Source of the DNA: an uncultured Roseibium sp.
GTDB taxonomy: Bacteria > Pseudomonadota > Alphaproteobacteria > Rhizobiales > Stappiaceae
Direction of reading: 5' to 3'
Assembly: GCF_947496995.1 (NCBI RefSeq)
Contig: NZ_CANMFD010000005.1
Location: 62,001-126,000, forward strand
DNA: 64,000 bases
Shown: positions 19,158-28,417 of the stretch, piece after piece
Position numbering within the stretch: position 1 is the stretch's first letter
Layout: each line of letters starts with the position of its first letter
The notes under the pieces: model-generated
Told to the model about the DNA's origin: nothing
The model's input: only the letters and a program-made list of their open reading frames with translations
The model's database searches: none
Program-made: the position numbers and the translations under genes

Positions 19158-19886
19158 TCAACCGTTGGCGATATACTGGCCACCATTGATGGTCATGACG
19201 GCGCCGGTCATGAAGGCGGCTGCATCGGAGGCCAGGTAAACCACCGTCTGGGCGATTTCCTCCGGATGGCCGAGACGGCCGACCGGGATGTTGGCGACAA
19301 TCGATGCCAGCACCTTTTCCGGCATGGCCGCGACCATGTCGGTGTTGATGTAGCCCGGACAGATGCAGTTGACGGTGATGCCCTTGAAGGCATTTTCCTG
19401 CGCCAGCGCCTTGGTAAAGCCGATGACACCGGCCTTGGCGGCGGAATAATTGGTCTGACCCATCTGGCCTTTCTGGCCGTTGATGGACGAAATGTTGATG
19501 ATGCGCCCGGCGCTGCGTCCGCGCATGCCGTTGATCACCGGATGCGTCATGGTGAACATGCTGTCGAGGTTGGTCGACATAACCGCGCGCCACTGCTCGA
19601 AGTCCATCTTGTGGAACATGCCGTCGCGGGTGATGCCGGCGTTGTTGACGAGAACGTCGACGGGACCCAGATCCGCTTCCACCTTGGCGACGCCGGCGGC
19701 GCAGGCTTCAGGATCACCGACATCCCATTTGTAAACGTGAATGCCGGTTTCGGCCTTGAAGGCCTCCGCTTTTTCAGTGTTGCCGGCATATGTGGCCGCG
19801 ACAGTGTAGCCTGCGTCCTTCAGGCCACGCGAAATAGCTTCGCCGATGCCCCGTGTCCCACCAGTGACCAATGCGACCTTGCTCAT
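19158..19886 (-). CDS. phaB: Acetoacetyl-CoA reductase
   Basis: NADPH-dependent reduction of acetoacetyl-CoA to (R)-3-hydroxybutyryl-CoA, the monomer for polyhydroxybutyrate. A 242-residue short-chain dehydrogenase with TGGTRGIGEAISRGL at the cofactor site, NNAGITRDGMFHKM and the YSAAKAG catalytic motif. The motif MDFEQWRAVMSTNLDSMF is highly typical of PhaB against other SDRs. It lies downstream of phaA on the same strand. Confidence 0.95.
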   Translation of the reverse strand: MSKVALVTGGTRGIGEAISRGLKDAGYTVAATYAGNTEKAEAFKAETGIHVYKWDVGDPEACAAGVAKVEADLGPVDVLVNNAGITRDGMFHKMDFEQWRAVMSTNLDSMFTMTHPVINGMRGRSAGRIINISSINGQKGQMGQTNYSAAKAGVIGFTKALAQENAFKGITVNCICPGYINTDMVAAMPEKVLASIVANIPVGRLGHPEEIAQTVVYLASDAAAFMTGAVMTINGGQYIANG

Positions 19887-20065
19887 TCCCTTCCCTCCTC
19901 AACTTCCGGTTCGGGCCCTGTCGGGCTCTCTGACCAACCTGCTTTCATGTGGAGCCACATGAACGTGGCGTTGATCGAATTCAGTCTTCTTGAGCCGCCT
20001 GTCCGCGTTCACGGATAGCTGCCAGGGTTTGCAGGCCAGGTTCTGCCTGACTTCTGTTCTTGAGC

Positions 20066-20089
20066 CATGGCCGGCGGAAACCGGCCATG
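20066..20089. other. Perfect hairpin in the phaA-phaB spacer
   Basis: CATGGCCGG at 20066-20074 and CCGGCCATG at 20081-20089 form a perfect 9-base stem with a 6-base loop. No T-run follows on the minus strand, so it looks more like a transcript-stabilising or processing structure than a terminator. Confidence 0.5.
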
Positions 20090-20154
20090 ATCCACGTCAA
20101 TTCGATCAGCGGAAGTTCCGTCGGGATCGACGAAACCTCCGATGCTTCAGCCGA

Positions 20155-21336
20155 TTACCGTTCCAGGCACATGGCGACACCCATGCCGCCGCCGATGCAC
20201 AGGGTGGCGAGGCCCTTCTTGGCGTCGCGCCGGCCCATCTCGTGCAGCAGGGTGGTGAGGACGCGGGCGCCGGAAGCGCCGATCGGGTGGCCGATGGCAA
20301 TCGCGCCGCCGTTGACGTTGACGATGTCCGGGTTCCAGCCCATGTCCTTGTTGACGGCACATGCCTGCGCAGCAAAAGCTTCGTTGGCTTCGACAAGGTC
20401 AAGATCGGCGGCGGACCAGCCGGCCTTTTCCAGGGCCTTGCGCGAAGACGGGATCGGGCCGGAGCCCATGATCGCCGGGTCGACGCCGGCCGTTGCCCAG
20501 GAAGCGATACGGGCGAGCGGGGTCAGGCCGCGCCTTTCGGCTTCCGCCGCGCTCATGACCACCAGCGCAGCAGCGCCGTCATTGAGGCCGGATGCGTTCG
20601 CCGCGGTGACCGAGCCGTCCTTGGTGAAGGCCGGGCGCAGCTTGGCAACGCTTTCCAGCGTCGCGCCGTGACGGATGTATTCATCGTCCTCAACCACACG
20701 CTCGGCCCTGCGTTCGGTAACGGTGACCGGTGTGATCTCGTCCTTGAACTTGCCGGCCTTCTGGGCGGCTTCGGCCTTGTTCTGGGATGCGACGGCGAAT
20801 TCGTCCTGCTGCTCGCGGCTGATCTGCCATTTCTGGGCGACATTCTCGGCGGTCTGACCCATGTGGTAGCCGTTGAAGGCATCCCAGAGGCCGTCCTTGA
20901 TCATGGTGTCGATCATCTTGTAGTCGCCCATCTTGTACCCGGCGCGCATATGGGCGCAGTGGGGGGACAGCGACATGCTTTCCTGGCCGCCGGCCATCAT
21001 GATCGTGGCGTCGCCGGCCATGATCTGCTGCGCGGCGATCGCAACGGTGCGCAGGCCGGAGCCGCACACCTGGTTGAGGGTCCATGCGGTGGAGCTGGCG
21101 GGGATGCCGGCGTGGATGGCCGCCTGGCGTGCCGGGTTCTGTCCCTGCCCTGCCGTCAGCACCTGACCGAAGACAACCTCGTCGATGTCGCCCGCTTCGA
21201 TGCCGGCCTTTTCCAGGGCGGCTTTCATGACGACGGTGCCCAGATCATGCGCCGGGGTGTTGGCAAAAGCTCCATTGAAGGACCCGACAGGCGTGCGGGT
21301 CGCGCTGACAATGACAATATCGGTGGAAGCGCTCAT
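20155..21336 (-). CDS. phaA: Acetyl-CoA acetyltransferase (beta-ketothiolase)
   Basis: Condenses two acetyl-CoA into acetoacetyl-CoA. Two ATGs are adjacent; the second (21336) is 6 bases from GGAG and was preferred, giving 393 residues. Catalytic features are [10 protein letters not shown] (nucleophilic Cys), [10 protein letters not shown] (His) and CIGGGMGVA (second Cys). Position beside phaB and divergent from phaR ties it to polyhydroxybutyrate synthesis, though it can also serve general acetoacetyl-CoA metabolism. Confidence 0.95.
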   Translation of the reverse strand: MSASTDIVIVSATRTPVGSFNGAFANTPAHDLGTVVMKAALEKAGIEAGDIDEVVFGQVLTAGQGQNPARQAAIHAGIPASSTAWTLNQVCGSGLRTVAIAAQQIMAGDATIMMAGGQESMSLSPHCAHMRAGYKMGDYKMIDTMIKDGLWDAFNGYHMGQTAENVAQKWQISREQQDEFAVASQNKAEAAQKAGKFKDEITPVTVTERRAERVVEDDEYIRHGATLESVAKLRPAFTKDGSVTAANASGLNDGAAALVVMSAAEAERRGLTPLARIASWATAGVDPAIMGSGPIPSSRKALEKAGWSAADLDLVEANEAFAAQACAVNKDMGWNPDIVNVNGGAIAIGHPIGASGARVLTTLLHEMGRRDAKKGLATLCIGGGMGVAMCLER

Positions 21337-21633
21337 CATACTCTCCAGAACTTGAGGTCTATTGGCCGTAGAAGGCTGGTAGCTCTACGGAAACTTGTGA
21401 CCCTTGACGATGGATGGACTAGAAACCGCACCAGCATTCGTGTCAACCGTAACACCCCTTATCGGCGGGTTGTTTTCGCATTTGCGGCATCATCCTTTTG
21501 GTGGCGTCTATAAAAAGAGTGGCACGATCCGATATGATTGGCTTAGTCTCATGTACGGAGGTGACGGCAGAAGGGCGAAGGCCTTGTCGTCAAATGGGAA
21601 ACAAGCCGTAAGGCTGACAGGCGGAAGTAACGA

Positions 21634-22221
21634 ATGGCCAAGACCAACGAGCCGACAATCATCAAGAAATACGCCAACCGGCGGCTCTACAATACGGGCA
21701 CCAGCACCTATGTGACGCTTGAGGATCTGGCGGTGATGGTGAAGGGAGAAGAGGATTTTGTGGTCTTCGATGCAAAAAGCGGCGACGACATCACACGGTC
21801 CGTGCTGACGCAGATCATTTTCGAGCAGGAAGGCAAGGGGCAGAACCTGCTTCCGGTGACGTTCCTGCGCCAGCTGATCCGCTTTTACGGCGACAGCATG
21901 CAGGGGATCGTGCCGAGCTTCCTGGAATATTCGATGACGTCCCTGACGAAGGAACAGGAAAAGCTGCGCGAGCAGATGAGCGGAGCGTTCGGCGTCACTG
22001 CCTTCGATGCCATCGAGGATCAGGTCAAGCGCAACACCGAGATGTTCGAACGGGCGATGAAGATGTTCATGCCGTTCCCGACCGGTGAAGGCGCGGCGAC
22101 TTCGGAAACGTCGTCCGACGAGGCAAAGTCCGGCAAGGCGGGCGCGTCGGATCTGGACGACATGAAGCGCCAGCTTGAGGAAATGCAGAAGAAGATCAGT
22201 CAGCTTTCCGACAAAAGCTGA
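21634..22221 (+). CDS. phaR: Polyhydroxyalkanoate synthesis repressor PhaR
   Basis: A 195-residue regulator that binds both DNA and PHA granules and represses phasin and PHA genes. The N-terminal signature IIKKYANRRLYNTGTSTYVT is diagnostic, followed by LEDLAVMVK and the accumulation-regulatory domain. The C-terminus is Ser/Ala-rich then helical (DDMKRQLEEMQKKISQL), a likely coiled coil. It is divergent from phaA across a spacer of about 300 bases that probably holds both promoters. Confidence 0.95.
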   Translation: MAKTNEPTIIKKYANRRLYNTGTSTYVTLEDLAVMVKGEEDFVVFDAKSGDDITRSVLTQIIFEQEGKGQNLLPVTFLRQLIRFYGDSMQGIVPSFLEYSMTSLTKEQEKLREQMSGAFGVTAFDAIEDQVKRNTEMFERAMKMFMPFPTGEGAATSETSSDEAKSGKAGASDLDDMKRQLEEMQKKISQLSDKS

Positions 22222-22326
22222 CACGTTCGGGCATCTTGGCGGGCCTTGACGCAGACCCGATCACACCTCGGCCCTGATCGAACACCAGTCGGGCGCCGCT
22301 GTTGCGCGCGCTCAACCGGCATCCTC

Positions 22327-22758
22327 TTAACCGCAGTCCGAAACGAGATTCACCGCCTCGATACCGGCAACCGCGCAGGCTTCGTCATTGTCCGAGCTGT
22401 CGCCGGTGATGCCGACAGCGCCGAGCGTTTCGCCCTCAGCATTCCTGATCAGCACACCGCCGGGCACCGGAACGATGGCACCGCCGGAGACCCCGTTCAG
22501 GGCGTTGACGAAATGCGGCCGCGACTCCGCGTTGGCATTCAGCCATCTGGTTCCGGTTCCGACCGCCAGCGCTCCGATGGCCTTGCCGGTGGCGATCTGC
22601 GGGCGCATGATCGAGGAACCGTCCTGGCGCTTGACGACGATGGTGTGGCCGCCGGCGTCCAGAACCGCGACCGTCAACGGCTTCAATTTCAGCTCAGCGG
22701 CTTTTTCAAACGCGGCGGAAGTGATTGTCTCTGCTATTGAAAGTGTGAGTTTGCGCAT
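22327..22758 (-). CDS. GlcG/HbpS-family heme-binding-like protein
   Basis: The ATG at 22758 (MRKLTLSIAETITSAAFEKAAEL) preceded by AAGGAG gives 143 residues; the frame is open further upstream but that part is not family-like. The GlcG/HbpS core is clear: LTVAVLDAGGHTIVVKRQDG, RPQIATGKAIGALAVG, GAIVPVPGGVLI and GAVGITGDSSDNDEACA. Family members bind heme or cobalamin or act beside dehydrogenases; the true ligand here is unknown. It is divergent from the gamma-glutamyltransferase gene. Confidence 0.87.
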   Translation of the reverse strand: MRKLTLSIAETITSAAFEKAAELKLKPLTVAVLDAGGHTIVVKRQDGSSIMRPQIATGKAIGALAVGTGTRWLNANAESRPHFVNALNGVSGGAIVPVPGGVLIRNAEGETLGAVGITGDSSDNDEACAVAGIEAVNLVSDCG

Positions 22759-22865
22759 TTCGCCGCTTCTCCTTAAGGTGCTGTCGCAAAGAAGGTTTGC
22801 TACCAGAACCGCGCGTTGCAGGCTAGGCGTATTCGCCGACAAGCAATTAGCGCAAAACGGAAAAG

Positions 22866-24479
22866 ATGGGCGGGATGAATTCAGTGAATCGGGATTTTCA
22901 GGTACCGGGCCGGTCTCCGGTCCATGCGCGCGAAGCGATGGCGTCCACATCGCATCCGCTGGCGACGAGCGCGGCGCTTGAAGTTCTTCAGGGTGGAGGC
23001 AACGCGGTCGATGCGGCCATCGCCGCCGTTGCGGTGCAGTGTGTCGTCGAACCGCATATGACGGGCATCGGCGGCGATTGTTTCGCAATCGTCATGGAGC
23101 CCGATGGCCGCCTGACCGGTTTCAACGGCTCGGGAGCAGCGCCACGTGCGGCGACGCCGCAGAAGCTGGCCGAGCTCGGAGTTACACAAATCACCGATAC
23201 CTCGCCCCATGCCGTGACGGTGCCCGGGGCGATCCGGGCGTGGGAAACCCTGCTCAAAGCCCATGGCACGCGGGATTTCAAATCCCTGTTCAGCCGCGCG
23301 GTACGCTATGCCCGTGATGGTTTTCCGGTCGCCCCGCGCGTCGCCCACGACTGGGTGGGTGAGGTCGACAAACTTGCCGGCGACCCGCTGTCGGCCGCCA
23401 GATACCTGGTTGACGGGAAAGCGCCCAAGGTCGGCACGATCCTGAAATATCCGCGCCTGGCCGATACGCTGGAGAAGATCGCCGAAGGCGGCGCCGATGC
23501 CTTCTATGGCGGGGACATCGCCGACGACATTGTCGCCGCGCTTCGCTCGCGCGGCGGACTGATGACCCGGGACGACCTGGCCGCCTGTCACACGACCGCG
23601 GTCGCGCCGGTGCTGCGCGATTACAAGGGGCACACGGTCGCCGAACTGCCGCCCAACGGCCAGGGCATCATCGCGCTGGTCATGCTCGGAATTCTGGAGC
23701 GGTTCGACCTGGAGAAGCTGGATCCCATCGGGGCGGAACGCTTTCATCTGGAAATGGAGGCGGCCCGGCTTGCCTATGGGGTACGGGACAGGTTCGTCAC
23801 CGATCCGGGTTACATGGATGTCTGTCATTCCCATCTGATCGGCGAAGACTATCTTGACCAGCTCGCCAAGCAGATCACCACCGGCGGGCGCATGGCCTCC
23901 GTGCCGCATGCGCAGCTGGCGCCGCAGACCGACACCGTCTATCTCACGGTGGTGGACAAGGACGGCCTTGCCGTCTCCTTCATCAACTCGCTGTTCAGCA
24001 GCTTCGGCAGCGGCATTGTCGCGCCGGACAGCGGCGTCCTGCTGCATTGCCGGGGCAAGTCCTTCAAGGCGGAGCCAGGTCATGCGAATTCGATCGACGG
24101 CGGCAAACGGCCAATGCACACGATCATTCCGGCCATGGTTCTGAAAGGCGGCGCTCCGTGGCTGTCCTTTGGCGTGATGGGCGGTCAGTATCAGGCCTGC
24201 GGTCATGCCCATGTGCTGACCAACATCATCGATTACGGCATGGATGTGCAGGCGGCGATCGATTTCCCGCGCATGTTCTTCAACATGGACACCCATGAGC
24301 TGGAGGCGGAACACCGGATACCCTCCTCGACCCTCGACGGATTGAAAGCGCTGGGGCACTCCGTGGTTCCGGCCCCTGAACCGATCGGCGGCAGCCAGGC
24401 AATCATGATCGACAAGGCCCGCCGCCTGCTGACGGCCGGTTCCGATCCGCGCAAGGACGGTCACGCGGCCGGTTATTGA
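22866..24479 (+). CDS. ggt: Gamma-glutamyltransferase family protein
   Basis: An N-terminal nucleophile hydrolase of 537 residues that self-cleaves and acts on gamma-glutamyl compounds such as glutathione. N-terminal signature: ATSAALEVLQGGGNAVDAAIA and MTGIGGDCFAIV. The predicted autocleavage/nucleophile Thr357 lies in QTDTVYLTVVDKDG. The oxyanion region SFGSGI and the C-terminal GVMGGQYQACGHA are intact. No signal peptide is visible, so a cytoplasmic form is likely; related members hydrolyse acyl side chains, so the exact substrate is open. Confidence 0.9.
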   Translation: MGGMNSVNRDFQVPGRSPVHAREAMASTSHPLATSAALEVLQGGGNAVDAAIAAVAVQCVVEPHMTGIGGDCFAIVMEPDGRLTGFNGSGAAPRAATPQKLAELGVTQITDTSPHAVTVPGAIRAWETLLKAHGTRDFKSLFSRAVRYARDGFPVAPRVAHDWVGEVDKLAGDPLSAARYLVDGKAPKVGTILKYPRLADTLEKIAEGGADAFYGGDIADDIVAALRSRGGLMTRDDLAACHTTAVAPVLRDYKGHTVAELPPNGQGIIALVMLGILERFDLEKLDPIGAERFHLEMEAARLAYGVRDRFVTDPGYMDVCHSHLIGEDYLDQLAKQITTGGRMASVPHAQLAPQTDTVYLTVVDKDGLAVSFINSLFSSFGSGIVAPDSGVLLHCRGKSFKAEPGHANSIDGGKRPMHTIIPAMVLKGGAPWLSFGVMGGQYQACGHAHVLTNIIDYGMDVQAAIDFPRMFFNMDTHELEAEHRIPSSTLDGLKALGHSVVPAPEPIGGSQAIMIDKARRLLTAGSDPRKDGHAAGY

Positions 24480-24582
24480 CCGACCGGTCTCCTGTCCCAT
24501 CCGCGTCAATTTGAACCTTGAGTCATCAGTCCTCCGGGTGTTGAGTGCGGCCGGACGCGCCCGCACGAGATGAGGTCTTCAG

Positions 24583-25968
24583 ATGCCCGGTCCTTCGAGG
24601 CGAGAATTTCTGCTTGGCGGCACCGCAAGCCTTGCGGCTTTTGCCGCCGGAAGCTTCGGTGCCAGTCAGGCGCAGGCCGCCGACCATGCTCTTACCCTTG
24701 CCGGCCTCGATCATCGCATTCTGCCGGAGACGCTTACCCGGGGCATGATGAGTTTCTCCCCGGACGGACCGCCGCCTGTCTTGCGGTTCAAACAGGGTGT
24801 GAAAACGACAATCGACGTCACGAATGCACTTCAGGAAGCTTCGGTTGTTCACTGGCACGGATTGAGGATCGCCAACCGGATGGATGGCGTGCCCTATCTG
24901 ACGCAATACCCCATAGAAGCCGGGCAGACGTTCCGCTACGCGTTCACCCCGCCGGATGCGGGAACGTTCTGGTATCACCCCCATTGCAACACGCTGGAGC
25001 AGATGGCCCGTGGGCTGACGGGCGTTCTTGTCGTGGAAGAGGCGCAGGATCCGGGGTTCGACCGCGATCTGCCCCTGAATATCCGCGATTTCCGTCTGGG
25101 CGGAGACGGCCAGTTCATCGATTTCTTCAAACCCCGCAACGCCGCCCGCGGCGGAACCTACGGCACGGTCTCGACCGTCAACTGGCAGGTTGACCCGGTC
25201 TACGATCTGGAAGCGGGCAGTCTGGTGCGGCTGCGCCTTGCGGTGACCGATGTCACCCGCGTGGGCAGCTTTGAGATTGCCGGAGCCGAGGCGCAGGTGA
25301 TTGCGCTCGATTCCAATCCCCTGCCCATGCCGTTGCCGGCGTCGGACATGCTCCTGGCGCCCGGTCAGCGCGCCGATATCGCCTTGCGGGTGCCGGACGA
25401 TGAGAGCGAAGAGGTCCACCTGGTGTTGAACCGGCCGAACGGCGCGAAGGTCATGGCCCGGTTTCGACCCAGGGGACCAAGCCTTCAACGGGATCTGCGC
25501 GAGCTGACAGCTTTGCCGCCCAATCCTGTTGCCGAACCCGATCTTGAAAATGCGGAAGTCCTGGATTTCGTCTTCGGATGGTCGCCGGAAGGCGATGCGC
25601 CGCAATCGAGCCTGTGCGGGTCGCTCGGCTATACGTTCTGGTCAATCAACCGGGTTGCCTGGCCCGGCGACCTGCCCGGCCCCTTCGATCCACTGGCGCG
25701 GCTGAAACGGGGCAAGTCCTATATTCTCCGGCTGCGCAACGAGACGCCGAACGATCATCCGATCCATCTGCACGGCGTGTCGTTCAAACTGCTGCGGTCC
25801 AACAAGCGCAAGCTGCCGCCGCTCGTGACGGACACGGCGTTGCTGCGCTCGCAGGAAACGATGGAAGTCGCGCTTGTCGCAGACAATCCCGGTGATTGGG
25901 CGTTCCATTGCCATGTGATCGAACATCAGAAAACCGGTCTGGCTGGTTTCCTGAGGATCGAAGATTAG
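24583..25968 (+). CDS. Tat-exported multicopper oxidase
   Basis: A three-cupredoxin-domain oxidase of 461 residues. The N-terminus carries a Tat signal (SRREFLLGGTASLAAFAAGS) ending near SQAQA. Copper ligands are complete: HWHG from His90, FWYHPHCN, HPIHLHG from His392, and HCHVIEH from His442, which includes the type 1 Cys. The methionine-rich loop of CueO is absent, so a general metal or phenol oxidase is as likely as a copper-tolerance enzyme. It acts in the periplasm. Its TAG stop is directly followed by AGCTTC. Confidence 0.92.
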   Translation: MPGPSRREFLLGGTASLAAFAAGSFGASQAQAADHALTLAGLDHRILPETLTRGMMSFSPDGPPPVLRFKQGVKTTIDVTNALQEASVVHWHGLRIANRMDGVPYLTQYPIEAGQTFRYAFTPPDAGTFWYHPHCNTLEQMARGLTGVLVVEEAQDPGFDRDLPLNIRDFRLGGDGQFIDFFKPRNAARGGTYGTVSTVNWQVDPVYDLEAGSLVRLRLAVTDVTRVGSFEIAGAEAQVIALDSNPLPMPLPASDMLLAPGQRADIALRVPDDESEEVHLVLNRPNGAKVMARFRPRGPSLQRDLRELTALPPNPVAEPDLENAEVLDFVFGWSPEGDAPQSSLCGSLGYTFWSINRVAWPGDLPGPFDPLARLKRGKSYILRLRNETPNDHPIHLHGVSFKLLRSNKRKLPPLVTDTALLRSQETMEVALVADNPGDWAFHCHVIEHQKTGLAGFLRIED

Positions 25969-26011
25969 AGCTTCGGGTGCGGGAGCCGGACGTATTGCGC
26001 AGGCTGGGACG

Positions 26012-26323
26012 TCACACCGAAACGGACCAGGAATGAAATTTCCGCTCGTTATCGGCCGCCGATGCATATTGTGCCAGATGCTGTTGCCGCTCCAGATGGG
26101 TTTCATCGGAGGCATGGCGGCCTGCCAGAAGCTGCGTGGCGTATTCGGAGTGAGCGCCGTAACGGGCGGTGCGCTGCAGGGCGGCCGATGCGATATGGGC
26201 GGGGAGTGTCGCGATCTCACCGGGCCAGACGCCGGCGGCAGATGTGTTGTCCCGACCTGATGCGGCGACCGGCTTTTGCCGGATGCGCAAGGGACGGATT
26301 GCGGAAACAGGGTTCACTTGCAT
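26012..26323 (-). CDS. Small Hyphomicrobiales protein, paralog of 26531-26863
   Basis: The ATG at 26323 has CGGAG 6 bases upstream and gives 103 residues beginning MQVNPVSAIRPLRIRQ. It is polar and helical toward the end (ATQLLAGRHASDETHLERQQ). Its N-terminal MQVNPV aligns with VRVNPV of the next gene upstream, and the two share spacing between this start and a Y/A-x-x-QLLAxR or HLIATR block, so they are diverged paralogs. The function is unknown; no catalytic motif is visible. Confidence 0.62.
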   Translation of the reverse strand: MQVNPVSAIRPLRIRQKPVAASGRDNTSAAGVWPGEIATLPAHIASAALQRTARYGAHSEYATQLLAGRHASDETHLERQQHLAQYASAADNERKFHSWSVSV

Positions 26324-26530
26324 TTCAAGCTCCGTGGCGGGCCAGTCCGTGGCCAATCTTTCGGAGTCCGGAAGTATCCCGGATCTGAGGAGGAGCTTAG
26401 GTGTCGCGGGGTGGGAAAACTGTGCTGCCTGTCACAAATAGGCAGATTTCACGAGGATGTCCGGGCATCCCATGAAGCAACCGGTCCGGATATGCGGATC
26501 AGGCGGAAGGTTGCCGGAACTGCTGTCGGA

Positions 26531-26863
26531 TCAACGTTCGGTCTTGAGAAGATGACCGGCGGCGCGCTGGCGCGGCAGGGCAGCGGTGGCGCGGTAGCTG
26601 TCGACGCCGCGCAGAGGTTCGGTCCGCCTGAAGGTACGTGTCTGCGGGTCGTTGTCCCTTGTGGCGATCAGATGCGCGAGGAAAACCGAGTTCGGATAGT
26701 AGCGGGTTGCGAAAGCCGCCTGTTCCTGCTCCAGGACCGGCTGCACGGGGACCGGAAGATTGGACGCAAAATCCGGCTGGTGCTCGCTCGCGGTCTCTCC
26801 CGTTGGGGGACGCTTGCGCCTCACATTGGCACGGTCTGCCGAAGTTACCGGGTTCACTCGCAC
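26531..26863 (-). CDS. Small Hyphomicrobiales protein, second paralog
   Basis: I place the start at a GTG (26863; VRVNPVTSADRANVRR) because GAGG lies 9 bases upstream and it aligns with the start of the paralog at 26323; an ATG 69 bases further up has no ribosome-binding site. The 110 residues contain PNSVFLAHLIATRDNDPQTR then RRTEPLRGVDSYRA, a pattern I associate with unnamed small proteins common in Hyphomicrobiales. Function unknown. Confidence 0.62.
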   Translation of the reverse strand: MRVNPVTSADRANVRRKRPPTGETASEHQPDFASNLPVPVQPVLEQEQAAFATRYYPNSVFLAHLIATRDNDPQTRTFRRTEPLRGVDSYRATAALPRQRAAGHLLKTER

Positions 26864-27110
26864 GTTTAAACGCCTCGTTGTTTCAGAATGGGACGCATTC
26901 CGCGGCCTTGCCTGAAACGTCGCAATCACCATGCCAATATAGGGAGGCGTTAACCTTTTGTCCCGGAAATCTGCCGATCTTTCTTCAAAAAGTTAACAAG
27001 ACGCCGCGAAACGGCACAAAAATTAATGCATTTCGGGGATAGCGGTGAGAACTTCCGGAGGGTGGTTGCGGGCGGGTGCCGACTCGCCTGAACGGACAAT
27101 CACCCGGGCG

Positions 27111-27767
27111 CTACGGAGCTGAGGGCAGCCTTCGGCGCAAGTCCGCTTCATCCAGCGGGAGGCGGAAATCGGGCGGCGCGAGCCTGCCGGTCCGGAGCAG
27201 GTGCTGCAGGCTGACGGCGATCGACATGGCATCGTCGAGGGCGTCATGCTCGCGCCTTTTCTCACGGTCGAGCTGAAAATACCTCGCCAGCTGGCCGCTG
27301 GTCGTTTTGACCAGGTCCTCATAGGGCATGCCGGCCAGAAGGGCGAGGCCCGCGGCATTGCCGAACCGCTGTATCGGCATTTTGGGAGCGCGGCCTTCGA
27401 CAAAACAACTGATGGCAAAGAGGTTCAGTTCGTCCTTGCCCCAGGACCACAGGGTTGCTTCTCCGCAGAAGGTCTCAAAGCCGTTGAGGGCCTCGGCCAG
27501 ACCGACGCCGGCCCGGTCGAAAGAAGCCTGGTCTATCCCTGTCAGCTCTGTGAAAAATGGGTCCGGTTTGGTTTTTCGGCCATATCTGTCCTTCGGGCTG
27601 ATGAGAACCTGAAATGTCTCCAGGATCTCATGACCGGGATCGAGCGAGAGCTTGACCGCACCGATCTGGGCCACGGATGGGTCCGGATCGAGCGGGCCGC
27701 CCCACATACGTCTCATGGCACCTGGAGCCGTGAGATATTCGCAATCGAAGATGACGGCGTTGGGCAT
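27111..27767 (-). CDS. DEDDh 3'-5' exonuclease family protein
   Basis: From the ATG at 27767 the product has 218 residues. Motifs of the RNase T / DNA polymerase III epsilon superfamily are present: AVIFDCEYLTAP (Exo I, Asp-x-Glu), LTGIDQASFDRAG then LWSWGKDELNLF (Exo II), and REHDALDDAMSIAVSL (Exo III, His-x(4)-Asp). The substrate, RNA or DNA ends, cannot be told. It lies 5 bases after the MAPEG gene on the same strand, so they are probably co-transcribed. Confidence 0.86.
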   Translation of the reverse strand: MPNAVIFDCEYLTAPGAMRRMWGGPLDPDPSVAQIGAVKLSLDPGHEILETFQVLISPKDRYGRKTKPDPFFTELTGIDQASFDRAGVGLAEALNGFETFCGEATLWSWGKDELNLFAISCFVEGRAPKMPIQRFGNAAGLALLAGMPYEDLVKTTSGQLARYFQLDREKRREHDALDDAMSIAVSLQHLLRTGRLAPPDFRLPLDEADLRRRLPSAP

Positions 27768-27772
27768 GCCGG

Positions 27773-28327
27773 TCACACCAACGCGAGAAACATGCTGGCT
27801 AGAAACAGCAACACGGTGGAATAGAACGTCAGCGCGAAACCGAAGGCACGCGAACCGGCCCCATGGACATAGCCGTGCCAGAACAGGGCGCGTCCGCAAA
27901 AGAACAGCAGCGCTGCCACCGGCAGAGCGCCAAGCCACTGCGACGGTGCGAGAGCGGCGAAGCTGCCATAGACAAGAGCGGCCAGAACGGTCTGTTCAAG
28001 CGTGTTCTGCAGCACCGCCTGAAGTATTTTGGCTTTGTCCGTACCCGCAGTGAGTCCGCTGCCGTCGATGTCCGCCGGGGTAAAGAAGCGATGCCGGGCG
28101 AGTGCGCCGATACATATGAGCAGCCATACGCTGATCACCAGAATGCATCTGGCCGCGAAGCCCAGCCGTTCGCCGGGCGTGTCATCCGGAAGCCAGTTTG
28201 CAGGTGGTAGCACTGCCCCGGCGCTGAGCGCCAGTCCACATATGACGATGGCCGTGATCATGCCCTTGAGGACAGGGAGCTGTTTTGGGGAAAGTGAAAT
28301 GGGCGGACACCGACGGGTTGCATTCAA
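27773..28327 (-). CDS. MAPEG-family membrane protein
   Basis: A four-helix membrane protein with the MAPEG (glutathione/eicosanoid enzyme) pattern: KILQAVLQNTLEQTVLAALVYG and LFWHGYVHGAGSRAFGFALTFYST. Catalytic relevance in bacterial members is mostly untested. The start is uncertain: no in-frame ATG precedes the first hydrophobic segment except an internal one at MITAIV; I use a TTG at 28327 with AGGA 6 bases upstream. A terminator hairpin for the preceding gene lies just upstream at 28364-28391. Confidence 0.75.
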   Translation of the reverse strand: MNATRRCPPISLSPKQLPVLKGMITAIVICGLALSAGAVLPPANWLPDDTPGERLGFAARCILVISVWLLICIGALARHRFFTPADIDGSGLTAGTDKAKILQAVLQNTLEQTVLAALVYGSFAALAPSQWLGALPVAALLFFCGRALFWHGYVHGAGSRAFGFALTFYSTVLLFLASMFLALV

Positions 28328-28363
28328 TCCATGTCCTAAAGGAAACACATGTTGGCGCAAAAG

Positions 28364-28391
28364 AAAAGCGCGGCGAGGGGGCCGCGCTTTT
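28364..28391 (-). terminator. Intrinsic terminator after the AGCS symporter gene
   Basis: AAAAGCGCGGC at 28364-28374 and GCCGCGCTTTT at 28381-28391 form a perfect 11-base stem with a 6-base loop, 27 bases past the symporter stop on the minus strand. Confidence 0.85.
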
Positions 28392-28417
28392 GCGTTTTCA
28401 ATTGGCGTTCACCCCGC

